This document shows, in pieces, positions 1-6,081 of a DNA stretch of 12,246 nucleotides (its first letter is position 1; the number at the start of each line of letters is the position of its first letter). The translations under genes were made by a program, and so were the position numbers. The stretch comes from Bacillota bacterium. GTDB lineage: Bacteria; Bacillota; Bacilli; Lactobacillales; Streptococcaceae. The stretch lies in the NCBI GenBank assembly GCA_021781855.1, contig JAJXWC010000056.1:1-12246 (forward strand), given 5' to 3'. The notes under the pieces were generated by a model. It did not search any database, was not told the DNA's origin, and saw only the letters and a program-made list of their open reading frames with translations.

Positions 1-315
1 TGTCGTTTTACCAATGTGAATCCATTCAGGAACTTCATTTGATGCTTCCAAAATAATCGTCAATGGACCTGGAAGAAAGGTTTTTACCAACTTTTCAAGA
101 TAGGCTGGCTGATGTTTAGAAAATTTCAAAATCTGCGACAAAGTCGCAACGTTTAAATTCAGCGCCTTTTCGGTTGGACGTCCTTTGACCGCATACAGTT
201 TTTCGACCGCCGCCCGATTTGTTGCATCTGCAAAAATTCCGTACACCGTTTCTGTCGGCAAAATAGCAAGATTCCCAGATTTTATCGCATCTACTGCCTG
301 TTGTATTTCATTCAT
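1..315 (-). CDS. tsaC: L-threonylcarbamoyladenylate synthase (TsaC/Sua5/YrdC family), 3' part missing
   Basis: Only the first 105 codons are in the window; the gene continues past position 1. My translation starts MNEIQQAVDAIKSGNLAILP and goes on with PTETVYGIFADATN (about residues 20-33), KLYAVKGRP (about 40-48) and FLPGPLTIIL (about 81-90). These are the hallmark YrdC-fold motifs, including the KxR element that binds nucleotide. The family makes threonylcarbamoyl-AMP from threonine, bicarbonate and ATP in the cytoplasm, the first step of tRNA t6A37 synthesis. The ATG at 315 overlaps the TGA of the acetyltransferase gene as ATGA (312-315), so it is the last visible member of a translationally coupled minus-strand operon with prfA and prmC. 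Whether it has the extra C-terminal Sua5 domain cannot be seen. Confidence 0.93.
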   Translation of the reverse strand, partial: MNEIQQAVDAIKSGNLAILPTETVYGIFADATNRAAVEKLYAVKGRPTEKALNLNVATLSQILKFSKHQPAYLEKLVKTFLPGPLTIILEASNEVPEWIHIGKTT

Positions 316-758
316 TGTAATTCAACTTTCAAATAAATATTATCAATTAATTCGCATCCCTTGTCAAATACAGGCTTTCCATACTTTTCAGGGAAATAAT
401 TTTTCACTCGCTTATATGCACTAAAACCGCATTTTTCATAAAAATGAGTTGTAAATTCGTCCGTGCGCACGCGAATTCCTTTGTAGTGGTGGGGACAATG
501 TTCGACTGTATCAAGAAAACTTCCAACCAAGTGGCTTCCATAACCTTGTCCTTGATATTTTTCAGCAACGGCAAGATTTTGTATCTCAAGCCAATTCTCA
601 TTTTCAACAGTGACTAACATTACTGCACGCAATTCATCATCGTATAGTCCGAAGAGTTGACCACGCTCAAAATAATTCTTGATAAAGCATGGTTCATCTG
701 CCAAAGCAAGTAGCGGCAAAGCCATTTCTTTATTTTCGTGAATGATTTCAATTCTCAT
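312..758 (-). CDS. GNAT family N-acetyltransferase
   Basis: A protein of 148 residues starting MRIEIIHENKEM. The acetyl-CoA-binding motif A is clear: LEIQNLAV followed by EKYQGQGYGSHL, giving Q-x-x-G-x-G at about residues 69-74. Near the C-terminus THFYEKCGFSAY matches the usual FYxKxGF motif B. The substrate is unknown. In streptococci and lactococci a GNAT protein sits in the prfA-prmC-sua5 neighbourhood, but this does not prove it acts on the translation apparatus. I chose the ATG at 758 because it overlaps the prmC stop as ATGA (755-758), the same arrangement as at its own 3' end with tsaC. An in-frame ATG at 767 would add three residues (MCE). Neither start has a strong Shine-Dalgarno, consistent with coupling. 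Confidence 0.9.
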   Translation of the reverse strand: MRIEIIHENKEMALPLLALADEPCFIKNYFERGQLFGLYDDELRAVMLVTVENENWLEIQNLAVAEKYQGQGYGSHLVGSFLDTVEHCPHHYKGIRVRTDEFTTHFYEKCGFSAYKRVKNYFPEKYGKPVFDKGCELIDNIYLKVELQ

Positions 759-1567
759 TTCACACATACCATTCTATCTTTCCCAAAGCTGTCAGTTAGT
801 ACTTTGACCTGCTTTTCGGGAAAATAGGTCTCAAATAATTTTTTGACACTTTCGCCCTGCTTATAGCCAATTTCGAGATAAATCCTTCCCTTTAGCGTCA
901 GATGTTCACGTGCCTGACGGGCGATTTTTTCGTAAACAGCAAGCCCATCATTTTCAGCGAATAGTGCCATATGCGGCTCGTAAGATTTGACTGATTGGTC
1001 AACTTCATTTTCGTCAGAAAACGAGATGTAGGGGGGATTTGACACCAGCACATCAAACTTTCCCTCTATTTTATCGAAAACATCGGATTTGACAAATTTG
1101 ACCGTCTCTCCATTTTCCGCTGCGTTGACCGCTGCTAATCGGAGTGCATCATCCGAAATATCAGAAGCCGTCAACTCCCAGCTTTTTCGCATTTTAGCAA
1201 GACTAATTGCAATCGCACCCGAACCTGTCCCGATATCAAGCACGCGTTTTGGCATCGCATCATTTTCCACCAAAATCAGCCGTACCAACTCTTCGGTCTC
1301 AGGTCGTGGAATCAGCACACGCGCATCAACCGCAAATCGCAGGTCACAAAATTCTGCCCAACCCACAATATATTGCGGTGGCTCATGCTGCTGCAAGCGC
1401 TTTGCAATTACTTTCAACTGTTCTAAGTCTGCTTCCGAAATCAATTCCCGCTGCAAATTCAACCAATCAAGTTTCGTCAAGCTATACTGATTTCTCCAAA
1501 CAAACTCCAGTTCAAACGGCTCATCAAAATCTGCCGTTAAAGCTTTTACTGCCTCAATCCACAGCAT
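755..1567 (-). CDS. prmC: Peptide chain release factor N5-glutamine methyltransferase
   Basis: 270 residues, normal length for PrmC/HemK. It is an S-adenosylmethionine-dependent enzyme that methylates the glutamine of the GGQ motif in RF1 and RF2. Domains: an N-terminal helical release-factor-binding domain (about 1-75, ending PPQYIVGWAEF), the linker VLIPRPETE (84-92), the SAM-binding glycine loop DIGTGSG (111-117) and the catalytic NPPY (177-180), which contacts the target glutamine. The start at 1567 follows TTAGGAGAG at suitable spacing. The gene lies two genes downstream of its substrate gene prfA, the usual order in Firmicutes, with an 84-residue ORF in between. The 3' end overlaps the acetyltransferase start by 4 bases. 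A homolog of its own N-terminal domain is encoded just upstream. Confidence 0.97.
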   Translation of the reverse strand: MLWIEAVKALTADFDEPFELEFVWRNQYSLTKLDWLNLQRELISEADLEQLKVIAKRLQQHEPPQYIVGWAEFCDLRFAVDARVLIPRPETEELVRLILVENDAMPKRVLDIGTGSGAIAISLAKMRKSWELTASDISDDALRLAAVNAAENGETVKFVKSDVFDKIEGKFDVLVSNPPYISFSDENEVDQSVKSYEPHMALFAENDGLAVYEKIARQAREHLTLKGRIYLEIGYKQGESVKKLFETYFPEKQVKVLTDSFGKDRMVCVK

Positions 1568-1608
1568 TTTTCTCTCCTAATTTCTCCTTCAACGAGTGCC
1601 ACTTATTT

Positions 1609-1863
1609 TCAAAAACCACGCATTTTCCAATAATCTGCATCCAATTCCGCTTGATAGGGACGTCCTTGCAGTTTTACACGGTCTTTAATTTCAATTAATT
1701 CAGCTTTTTTCTTTGCTGTCAATTCACTTTGTAAAAAATTCAGCCACTCCGATTTTGACAGTCCATAACGCTTCCGATAAATTTTTTCAATCTGCAAAGC
1801 ATCGGAGCCATTATTAACCAGCTCCACTTGCGGACTACCAATCCAATGCAATACCCAAACCAT
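1609..1863 (-). CDS. 84-aa protein resembling the isolated N-terminal domain of PrmC
   Basis: I do not recognise this as a named family. It lies between prfA (39-base gap) and prmC (41-base gap), on the same strand, with a good ribosome site (GAGGT, six bases before the ATG at 1863). Residues about 26-84 can be laid on residues 20-78 of the neighbouring PrmC. Y-x-L-x-K then WLN-(F)-LQ-x-EL is shared, followed by a K/R-rich helix and a G-R-P-x-Q-like segment where PrmC has PPQYIVG. The methyltransferase part (SAM loop, NPPY) is absent. In PrmC this N-terminal helical bundle contacts RF1, so a role in RF1 or PrmC binding is possible but is only inference. The sequence is basic in the middle (TAKKKAEL) and has no membrane segment or signal peptide. 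Confidence 0.75.
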   Translation of the reverse strand: MVWVLHWIGSPQVELVNNGSDALQIEKIYRKRYGLSKSEWLNFLQSELTAKKKAELIEIKDRVKLQGRPYQAELDADYWKMRGF

Positions 1864-1902
1864 CTTTTACCTCAAAATCAATCTGCAGCTTCTTCTCTCA
1901 TC

Positions 1903-2976
1903 TCATTTTCCTAACTCCGCCAATTTCTGAGTCTGGTCATAAATCACCAATGCATCAATCACTTCCCCCAAATCCCCAGCAATAATACGGTCAAGTTTTT
2001 GAATGGTCAGTCCGATACGATGGTCGGTCACTCGATTTTGCGGAAAATTATAAGTTCGAATCCGCTCCGAACGGTCACCCGTGCCTACTGTTGACTTGCG
2101 CTCTGTGTTTTGCTTGTCTAGCTCAATCTGCTGATAATAGTCAAAAACTTTCGTATTCAGCAGTTTAATCGCCTTATCCCGATTTTTTTGTTGCGTCCGC
2201 TCCTCTTGCATCTCCACTTTGATGCCCGTTGGCAAATGCACCATTCTCACCGCAGTCGCCACTTTGTTGACATTTTGTCCGCCAGCACCGCTCGCATGAT
2301 AAATATCTGTGCGAATCTCATTTGGGTCAATCTGATAATCAAATTCCTCAATTTCGGGCATGACAAGCACGGTCGCGGTCGATGTGTGCACACGCCCCTG
2401 TGTTTCCGTCACAGGCACTCGCTGCACCCGATGCGCTCCGCTCTCATATTTGAGCTTACTGTAAACGCTGCTCCCCGAAATCAGCGCGGACACCTCTTTG
2501 TAGCCGCCGATTGAAGTCTGATTGGCCTCCATGATTTCAAATTTCCAACCTTGTGATTCGGCATAATGCTGATACATATTCAGCAAATCTGCCGCAAATA
2601 GTGCTGCTTCATCGCCGCCAGCTGCACCACGAATTTCAAGCACAATATTTTTCCCGTCATTCTGGTCTTTAGGTAAGAGTAGGATTTTTATCTTTTCCTC
2701 AAGCAAAGGTTTTGAAGTTTTCGCTTCTGCTAGTTCTTCTTTAAAAAGGTCTCGTTCCTCATCATCCAAACTGCCATCATTCAGCATTTCTTCACACTCA
2801 TTAATCGCTTGAAGTACAGCTTTATACTCATTGTAAGCGGCCACTTTATCTCGCAAATCTGCCTCTTCGCGCGATAATGCCATGAACCTTTTGGTATCAC
2901 TTACAACTTCTGGGTCTGAAAGCAATTCGCCCAATTCTTCATAACGTCCAAGCATTGTTTCTAATTGTTCAAACAT
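1903..2976 (-). CDS. prfA: Peptide chain release factor 1
   Basis: 357 residues, full length for RF1, which reads UAA and UAG in the ribosomal A site and triggers peptide release. The stop-codon-recognition tripeptide is PVT (188-190, in RVQRVPVTETQGR), the form typical of RF1; RF2 would have SPF. The catalytic GGQ is at 232-234 in HASGAGGQNVNKVAT, and Q234 is the glutamine that PrmC methylates. The N-terminal third is helical and acidic, as expected for domain 1. The ATG at 2976 is preceded only by a weak GAGA-type ribosome site. It is the first gene of the prfA-84aa-prmC-GNAT-tsaC cluster. A 130-base gap separates it from the YcxB-like gene; no convincing terminator or consensus promoter was found there, so read-through is possible. 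Confidence 0.98.
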   Translation of the reverse strand: MFEQLETMLGRYEELGELLSDPEVVSDTKRFMALSREEADLRDKVAAYNEYKAVLQAINECEEMLNDGSLDDEERDLFKEELAEAKTSKPLLEEKIKILLLPKDQNDGKNIVLEIRGAAGGDEAALFAADLLNMYQHYAESQGWKFEIMEANQTSIGGYKEVSALISGSSVYSKLKYESGAHRVQRVPVTETQGRVHTSTATVLVMPEIEEFDYQIDPNEIRTDIYHASGAGGQNVNKVATAVRMVHLPTGIKVEMQEERTQQKNRDKAIKLLNTKVFDYYQQIELDKQNTERKSTVGTGDRSERIRTYNFPQNRVTDHRIGLTIQKLDRIIAGDLGEVIDALVIYDQTQKLAELGK

Positions 2977-3106
2977 ATTTTCTCGTTTCTCATCATATTT
3001 GTTTTTGCCTCGATATTTGCTGGAAATCTAGTCAAACTCAGCTTATTTTATATCTTCTTTTGGAAATTCTTTCTAAGAAAAGTATTAATTTTACAGTTTT
3101 TCTTAA

Positions 3107-3562
3107 TCACTTCGCTTTAGGGTCAAGCTCAACTTTCAAAAATCCCTGAAAGGCTGACCAATGTTCTTGTTTTTGTAGCCAATTTTTCGGAAGGGCAATC
3201 ATCTGTCCTTTACCAAAGTTGATATAAACGGCATCATCAAAGTAGCTGATTTTTTTAATTGCTTGCGGAAATTTCATTCCTTTATAAAAATCAAACTGCT
3301 GAACCTGCTGCAGCTGAGCATTTTGTTCATACATTCTCCGAATCTGCTTCGGCAACATTTTATAATTAAGAAAAATCAAGCCAATAAAAATAACCGATAC
3401 AATCAAAAAATTCAGCCAATTTTTCGTGATAAAAATTGAAATCAACGCAATCAACAGATAAATCACGCCATAGCCAATTAAGATTTTGCGTGCCATTAAC
3501 CGTTTATACATAGTCAAATAGTCCTCAAACGTGATTTTTCCTTGTAATTTAAAATTTAACAT
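3107..3562 (-). CDS. YcxB-like membrane protein
   Basis: 151 residues. The N-terminus starts with a segment (TFEDYLTMYKRLM, about 11-23) like the first part of YcxB-type proteins. Two hydrophobic helices follow at about 26-46 and 49-67, separated by KNW, so the protein is probably a membrane hairpin. The C-terminal half is soluble, with SYFDDAVYINFGKGQMIALP (about 106-125), resembling the family pattern in which a residue pair such as LPK or IPK follows a beta-strand-rich stretch. The family has no firmly known biochemical role that I can cite. The ATG at 3562 is preceded by AAGGAAT. It lies downstream of tdk and upstream of prfA, same strand. Confidence 0.8.
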   Translation of the reverse strand: MLNFKLQGKITFEDYLTMYKRLMARKILIGYGVIYLLIALISIFITKNWLNFLIVSVIFIGLIFLNYKMLPKQIRRMYEQNAQLQQVQQFDFYKGMKFPQAIKKISYFDDAVYINFGKGQMIALPKNWLQKQEHWSAFQGFLKVELDPKAK

Positions 3563-3565
3563 TTT

Positions 3566-3696
3566 TTATTCCTTTTTCGATTCCCAGTTTTCCTCGATGA
3601 AGTCTGCAAAATTTGCCCAATCCGCTTCCAACAGAAATCCTTTTTTAAGATAAACATTCACTGCTTACTAAATAGATGAGACAATTCCTTCGACAT
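3566..3696 (-). other. Two tiny overlapping reading frames between tdk and the YcxB-like gene
   Basis: A GAGG that overlaps the tdk stop codon sits six bases before an ATG at 3696. That frame gives 12 codons (MSKELSHLFSKQ) and stops with TGA at 3660-3658. A GTG at 3661 overlaps this stop and opens another frame of 31 codons running to a TAA at 3568-3566, directly before the YcxB-like gene. Its product contains KKGFLLEADWANFADFIEE, which looks more protein-like than random. The pair could be one small gene of about 44 residues with a frame break near 3660, two coupled micro-ORFs, or chance. I see no family match. Confidence 0.25.
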
Positions 3697-3704
3697 TTCC
3701 ATCC

Positions 3705-4274
3705 TCAAAGTTCTGGCTTAAAGTAATGCTTTCTGCAAACAGGGATATAAGTTTCATTCCCACCAATTTGTAGTTGTTCGCCTTCATAAACAGGTTTGCC
3801 ATCAATCGTGCGAATTACCATTGTCGCCTTTTTACTGCAATACCAGCAAATCGTCTTAATTTCCTCAATTTTATCAGCAAGAAGCAACAAATATTGGCTT
3901 CCTTCAAAAAGTTCATTGCGAAAATCATTTTTCAACCCAAATGCCATCACAGGCACTCCAAGTTCATCAACAACACGCGCAAAATCGTAAACATTTTGTT
4001 TGCTCAAAAATTGTGCCTCATCAATCAGCACACAGTAAGGCTGCTCTGCCAGATTGGCGACATAAGCATAAACATCCATTTTATCCGAAATCGCCACTGC
4101 TGTCTCATGCATTCCGATACGACTAGCAACCGTTCCAACACCTGCACGCGTATCTAAGCTAGACGTCATCAATAAAACAGGTTTTCCCTGTTCTTCATAA
4201 TTATGGGCAACTTTCAAAATTTCGATTGATTTGCCTGAGTTCATTGTTCCGTATTTAAAGTATAATTGTGCCAT
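3705..4274 (-). CDS. tdk: Thymidine kinase
   Basis: 189 residues, the normal size of the bacterial type II (TK1-like) thymidine kinase that phosphorylates thymidine to dTMP in the salvage pathway. Visible motifs: P-loop GTMNSGKS (9-16), the DEAQF segment (85-89) with catalytic Glu86, and the structural zinc ligands C143, C146 (CWYC), C180 and H183. The start must be the ATG at 4274: the P-loop needs residue 9 close to the N-terminus, and reading upstream in frame there is no ATG, GTG or TTG before a TAA at 4322-4320. No Shine-Dalgarno precedes it; instead an extended -10 ends nine bases upstream. The gene is divergent from the tautomerase gene, an arrangement also known in streptococci. Confidence 0.97.
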   Translation of the reverse strand: MAQLYFKYGTMNSGKSIEILKVAHNYEEQGKPVLLMTSSLDTRAGVGTVASRIGMHETAVAISDKMDVYAYVANLAEQPYCVLIDEAQFLSKQNVYDFARVVDELGVPVMAFGLKNDFRNELFEGSQYLLLLADKIEEIKTICWYCSKKATMVIRTIDGKPVYEGEQLQIGGNETYIPVCRKHYFKPEL

Positions 4275-4283
4275 GATACTACA

Positions 4284-4292
4284 ATTATAGCA
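4284..4292 (-). promoter_or_regulatory. Extended -10 promoter of tdk
   Basis: On the minus strand the sequence reads TGCTATAAT, a perfect extended -10 (TGn plus TATAAT at 4289-4284). At 17-base spacing the -35 position reads GGGAAA, so the extended -10 must carry the promoter. With the usual distance, transcription would start near 4277, about three bases before the tdk ATG at 4274. This predicts a leaderless or almost leaderless mRNA. Confidence 0.7.
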
Positions 4293-4332
4293 GAAATCCT
4301 CTAATTTTTCCCCTAACTTTTAAGTGCTTTTG

Positions 4333-4341
4333 TGTTAAAAT
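4333..4341 (+). promoter_or_regulatory. Candidate distal extended -10 for the tautomerase gene
   Basis: TGTTAAAAT on the plus strand is an extended -10 (TGn plus TAAAAT, 4336-4341) with no recognisable -35. It would give a leader of about 157 bases that includes the repeat copy at 4364-4409. It is back-to-back with the tdk promoter. Confidence 0.35.
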
Positions 4342-4363
4342 GAAGGATAGTCAAAATTCGAAA

Positions 4364-4409
4364 CTTATTTAGTAGGAATTTCAACTAGGATACAATCTCA
4401 CATTCTTGA
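4364..4409 (+). repeat. Copy A of a related intergenic sequence (second copy at 10251-10307)
   Basis: This segment shares CTTATTTAGT (4364-4373) and TACAATCTCA (4391-4400), then a further near match ending CTTGA (4405-4409), with the minus strand of 10307-10251. The two 10-mers match exactly; the spacing between them is 17 bases here and 28 in copy B, so copy A lacks about 11 bases. TAGT and ACTA in this copy can pair as a short stem. Nothing in it codes for protein. It could be a degenerate mobile-element end, a dispersed repeat or an RNA structure. Confidence 0.6.
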
Positions 4410-4436
4410 TATGGGGTTATCTTGTCTATCTATACT
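4406..4436 (+). promoter_or_regulatory. Candidate proximal promoter of the tautomerase gene
   Basis: TTGATA (4406-4411) and TATACT (4431-4436) are good hexamers but 19 bases apart, slightly long. The -35 lies at the edge of repeat copy A. Confidence 0.35.
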
Positions 4437-4504
4437 ATCCATTCACTCTATCTCCACTTTGTTACGGGCAAAATGGTCAGATTAAAAGAAAAGAGGAAAA
4501 TTTT

Positions 4505-4690
4505 ATGCCATTTGTTCATGTCGAATTATTTGAAGGACGCACAGTTGAGCAAAAAGCTGCTATTGCGCGCGAAATTACAGAAACGATTCACAAGCACGCT
4601 GGAGCACCGAAAACAGCAATTAATGTGATATTTACTGACTTGCCTGAAGGAACGTTGTTTCAAGCTGGCGAGATGCGTAAGAAAAATTAG
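4505..4690 (+). CDS. 4-oxalocrotonate tautomerase family protein
   Basis: 61 residues, the size of 4-OT subunits, which assemble as hexamers. After removal of the initiator Met the N-terminus is PFVHVELFEGR, giving the catalytic Pro1 and the conserved Arg11 of the tautomerase superfamily. The second arginine of classical 4-OT (Arg39) is replaced: mature position 39 is Asn, in KTAINVIF. The true substrate is therefore probably not 4-oxalocrotonate and remains unknown. The start at 4505 is set by GAGGA eight bases upstream and by the need for Met-Pro; an in-frame ATG at 4406 would bury Pro1 and is not credible. It is divergent from tdk and single-gene, with a weak hairpin at its stop codon. Confidence 0.9.
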   Translation: MPFVHVELFEGRTVEQKAAIAREITETIHKHAGAPKTAINVIFTDLPEGTLFQAGEMRKKN

Positions 4691-4716
4691 TTAAATATTT
4701 CTAATTTCACTTTTTT
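4684..4716 (+). terminator. Weak AT-rich terminator after the tautomerase gene
   Basis: AAATTAG (4684-4690, including the stop codon) pairs with CTAATTT (4701-4707), and a run of six T follows at 4711-4716. The stem is AT-rich, so termination may be partial. Confidence 0.45.
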
Positions 4717-4738
4717 GTAGTAAATTTCTTACAAACAT

Positions 4739-4767
4739 TTGATATATTCTTTAAAATACATTATACT
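4739..4767 (+). promoter_or_regulatory. Promoter of the serine-rich lipoprotein gene
   Basis: TTGATA (4739-4744), exactly 17 bases, then TATACT (4762-4767). Transcription should start near 4774, giving a short leader with AGAGAGGAA ahead of the ATG at 4795. Confidence 0.75.
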
Positions 4768-4794
4768 TAAGGGTAGATTAAGAGAGGAATTTTT

Positions 4795-5319
4795 ATGAAA
4801 AAGAAAATACTTGCCACACTCATCGCTTCTGCTACCTTACTTTCTTTAGCCGCCTGCTCATCTAATAACTCTGCAAGCAAAGGAACATCAAGCACACCCG
4901 CTTCGTCGGAAACTTCGAAAAGCTCATCTTCTAGCTCATCATCGTCATCATCAAAAGCAACTTCTTCAGCGAGCAAATCCAATGGCAATTCTGACACCTT
5001 CAATCTGATGATTGAAGCGGCACAATCACAAGTAGCTTCACTCAAAGCTCAAATGGGCTCGACTTATTCTGATATTTCCATCTCAGCAGGAGAAAGCGAC
5101 ACTGTTGTTTATACATTTACTTATGCAAAGAAAATACCTGTAAATGTTGATTCAACTAGCTTGAAACCTGTTTTGGTCAAAGGAATGAAATCGACAATGG
5201 ACAGTCTTAAAGCATTGGTTCCTGATGTCAAAATCAAAGTCATCTATCTCAATCCCGATAAATCCAAAGTTGCTGATATTCTTATTACGCAAGCTGATAC
5301 TGACGCTGTATCTTCATAA
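4795..5319 (+). CDS. Serine-rich-linker lipoprotein of unknown function
   Basis: 174 residues. A type II signal peptide is clear: positive MKKK, a hydrophobic core and the lipobox LAAC with the lipidated Cys at 21, so the mature protein is tethered to the outer face of the membrane. Residues 22 to about 68 are a low-complexity Ser/Thr/Ala/Lys linker with 11 serines in a row (43-53), probably spanning part of the cell wall. The C-terminal domain (about 69-174) has a helix (NLMIEAAQSQVASLKAQM) and a beta strand (TVVYTFTYAKK). From memory it resembles small Firmicutes lipoproteins with a DUF4854-type domain; this is not verified. It is monocistronic, with its own promoter and terminator. Confidence 0.88.
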   Translation: MKKKILATLIASATLLSLAACSSNNSASKGTSSTPASSETSKSSSSSSSSSSSKATSSASKSNGNSDTFNLMIEAAQSQVASLKAQMGSTYSDISISAGESDTVVYTFTYAKKIPVNVDSTSLKPVLVKGMKSTMDSLKALVPDVKIKVIYLNPDKSKVADILITQADTDAVSS

Positions 5320-5329
5320 TTCTTTTATT

Positions 5330-5363
5330 AAGTTCTGTTTCTTTTGACAGAACTTTTCTTTTT
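5330..5363 (+). terminator. Terminator of the lipoprotein gene
   Basis: AAGTTCTGT (5330-5338) pairs perfectly with ACAGAACTT (5347-5355) over an 8-base loop, followed by a T-rich tail to 5363. Confidence 0.85.
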
Positions 5364-5387
5364 GACAGCATGGTCAAAATCGAAATC

Positions 5388-5416
5388 TTGAAAATTTTTT
5401 CATTTTGTGGTAAATT
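5388..5416 (+). promoter_or_regulatory. Promoter of the ECF S-component gene
   Basis: TTGAAA (5388-5393), 17 bases, TAAATT (5411-5416), with TGG directly before the -10 forming an extended element. A palindrome TTTTGAC-6-GTCAAAA (5360-5379) lies just upstream and could be an operator. Confidence 0.6.
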
Positions 5417-5453
5417 TAGTCTAATCAATTTTACATATCAAAGGAGTTTCATC

Positions 5454-6032
5454 ATGCGACAATCAAAGGCCTCAGACATTGCGATTTTATCAATAATGAT
5501 TGCTCTTATTATCATTATTCAAGTTGTTTCGGCATTTATTTATCCTGTTTTGCCTCTGCCTGTTTCTCCAACTCTGGCGAGTATTCCTGTTATTATCGGT
5601 TCGATTTTCTTAGGTCCGAAAAAAGGAGCTTTCTTGGGCTTTATGATGGGACTTGTTCTTTTTATTCAGGCAACAATCACACCAGGTGTGTTAAATGGTT
5701 TATTTACACCATTTATTCCGCTTCCTGGGCATACTCAGGGAACTCCTTGGGCATTGATTGTTACATTCGTTCCACGAATTTTGATTGGTATTTTCCCTTA
5801 TTTTGTTGCCAAAGGTATAAAAAATCGTTTTGGTTTAGGACTTGCTGGCGTGGTTGGTACCCTTACAAACACTTTGTTCGTCTTTTTGTTCATCTTCATC
5901 TTCTTTGGTTGGAGTATGCTAGGTGCTATCATCGGTATCACAATTCTTTGGAATTCAATCATTGAAGCGGTCGCTGCTGCGATTTTGACGACAACGATTG
6001 TCCCTGCTTTGATGAAAGCACGTGGAAAATGA
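5454..6032 (+). CDS. ECF-type transporter S component (vitamin uptake, possibly pantothenate)
   Basis: 192 residues, very hydrophobic, with about six membrane segments (roughly 9-30, 41-54, 58-73, 100-120, 127-150, 155-185), the architecture of substrate-binding S components of energy-coupling-factor transporters. The first helix carries the small-residue pattern A-x-x-x-x-x-A (AILSIMIA) that contacts the shared EcfT subunit in this superfamily. The segment SPTLASIPVIIGSIFLGPKK followed by GAFLGFMMGL recalls the group I associate from memory with PanT (pantothenate), but the substrate cannot be proved here. No EcfA/EcfT genes are in the window; group II S components share a module encoded elsewhere. 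The start at 5454 is set by AAGGAG eight bases upstream; an in-frame ATG at 5370 lies before the promoter -35 and is excluded. Confidence 0.85.
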   Translation: MRQSKASDIAILSIMIALIIIIQVVSAFIYPVLPLPVSPTLASIPVIIGSIFLGPKKGAFLGFMMGLVLFIQATITPGVLNGLFTPFIPLPGHTQGTPWALIVTFVPRILIGIFPYFVAKGIKNRFGLGLAGVVGTLTNTLFVFLFIFIFFGWSMLGAIIGITILWNSIIEAVAAAILTTTIVPALMKARGK

Positions 6033-6035
6033 AAT

Positions 6036-6081
6036 CGTAAAAAAACACAAGTGAAACTGATTTCTCTTGTGTTTTTTTACG
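6036..6081 (+). terminator. Strong bidirectional terminator after the ECF S-component gene
   Basis: Sixteen bases (6036-6051, CGTAAAAAAACACAAG) pair perfectly with 6066-6081. Inside, GAAA (6053-6056) and TTTC (6061-6064) extend the stem past a T-T mismatch. Both strands have T-runs, so it can work in either direction. Confidence 0.9.

Noticed and set aside
1089..1698. Plus-strand frames of 133 and 163 codons
   Set aside because: They are antisense to prmC and the 84-residue gene, with no recognisable domains.
2977..3106. Promoter for prfA (TTGACT, or TATAAA with weak -35)
   Set aside because: TTGACT has no -10 at 16-18 bases, and TATAAA has only a 3-of-6 -35, so I did not list either as a promoter.
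4340..4504. T-box or riboswitch in the tautomerase leader or near the binding protein
   Set aside because: GGGGGTGAAAC in copy B recalls a T-box at first sight, but the conserved AGGGTGGNACCGCG sequence and a specifier stem are absent, and it lies downstream of the gene.
4767..5045. 92-codon minus-strand frame with a run of Asp and Glu
   Set aside because: It is the antisense of the serine-codon run in the lipoprotein gene; no ribosome site or promoter supports it.
5370..5453. 28-residue extension of the ECF S component
   Set aside because: It starts upstream of the promoter and lacks a ribosome site; AAGGAG precedes the ATG at 5454.
5454..6032. BioY (biotin S component) assignment
   Set aside because: The protein has S-component architecture, but I do not see BioY-type motifs; the TPTL-x-x-IPVIIG and LGPKKGAFLG segments point to another S-component group.
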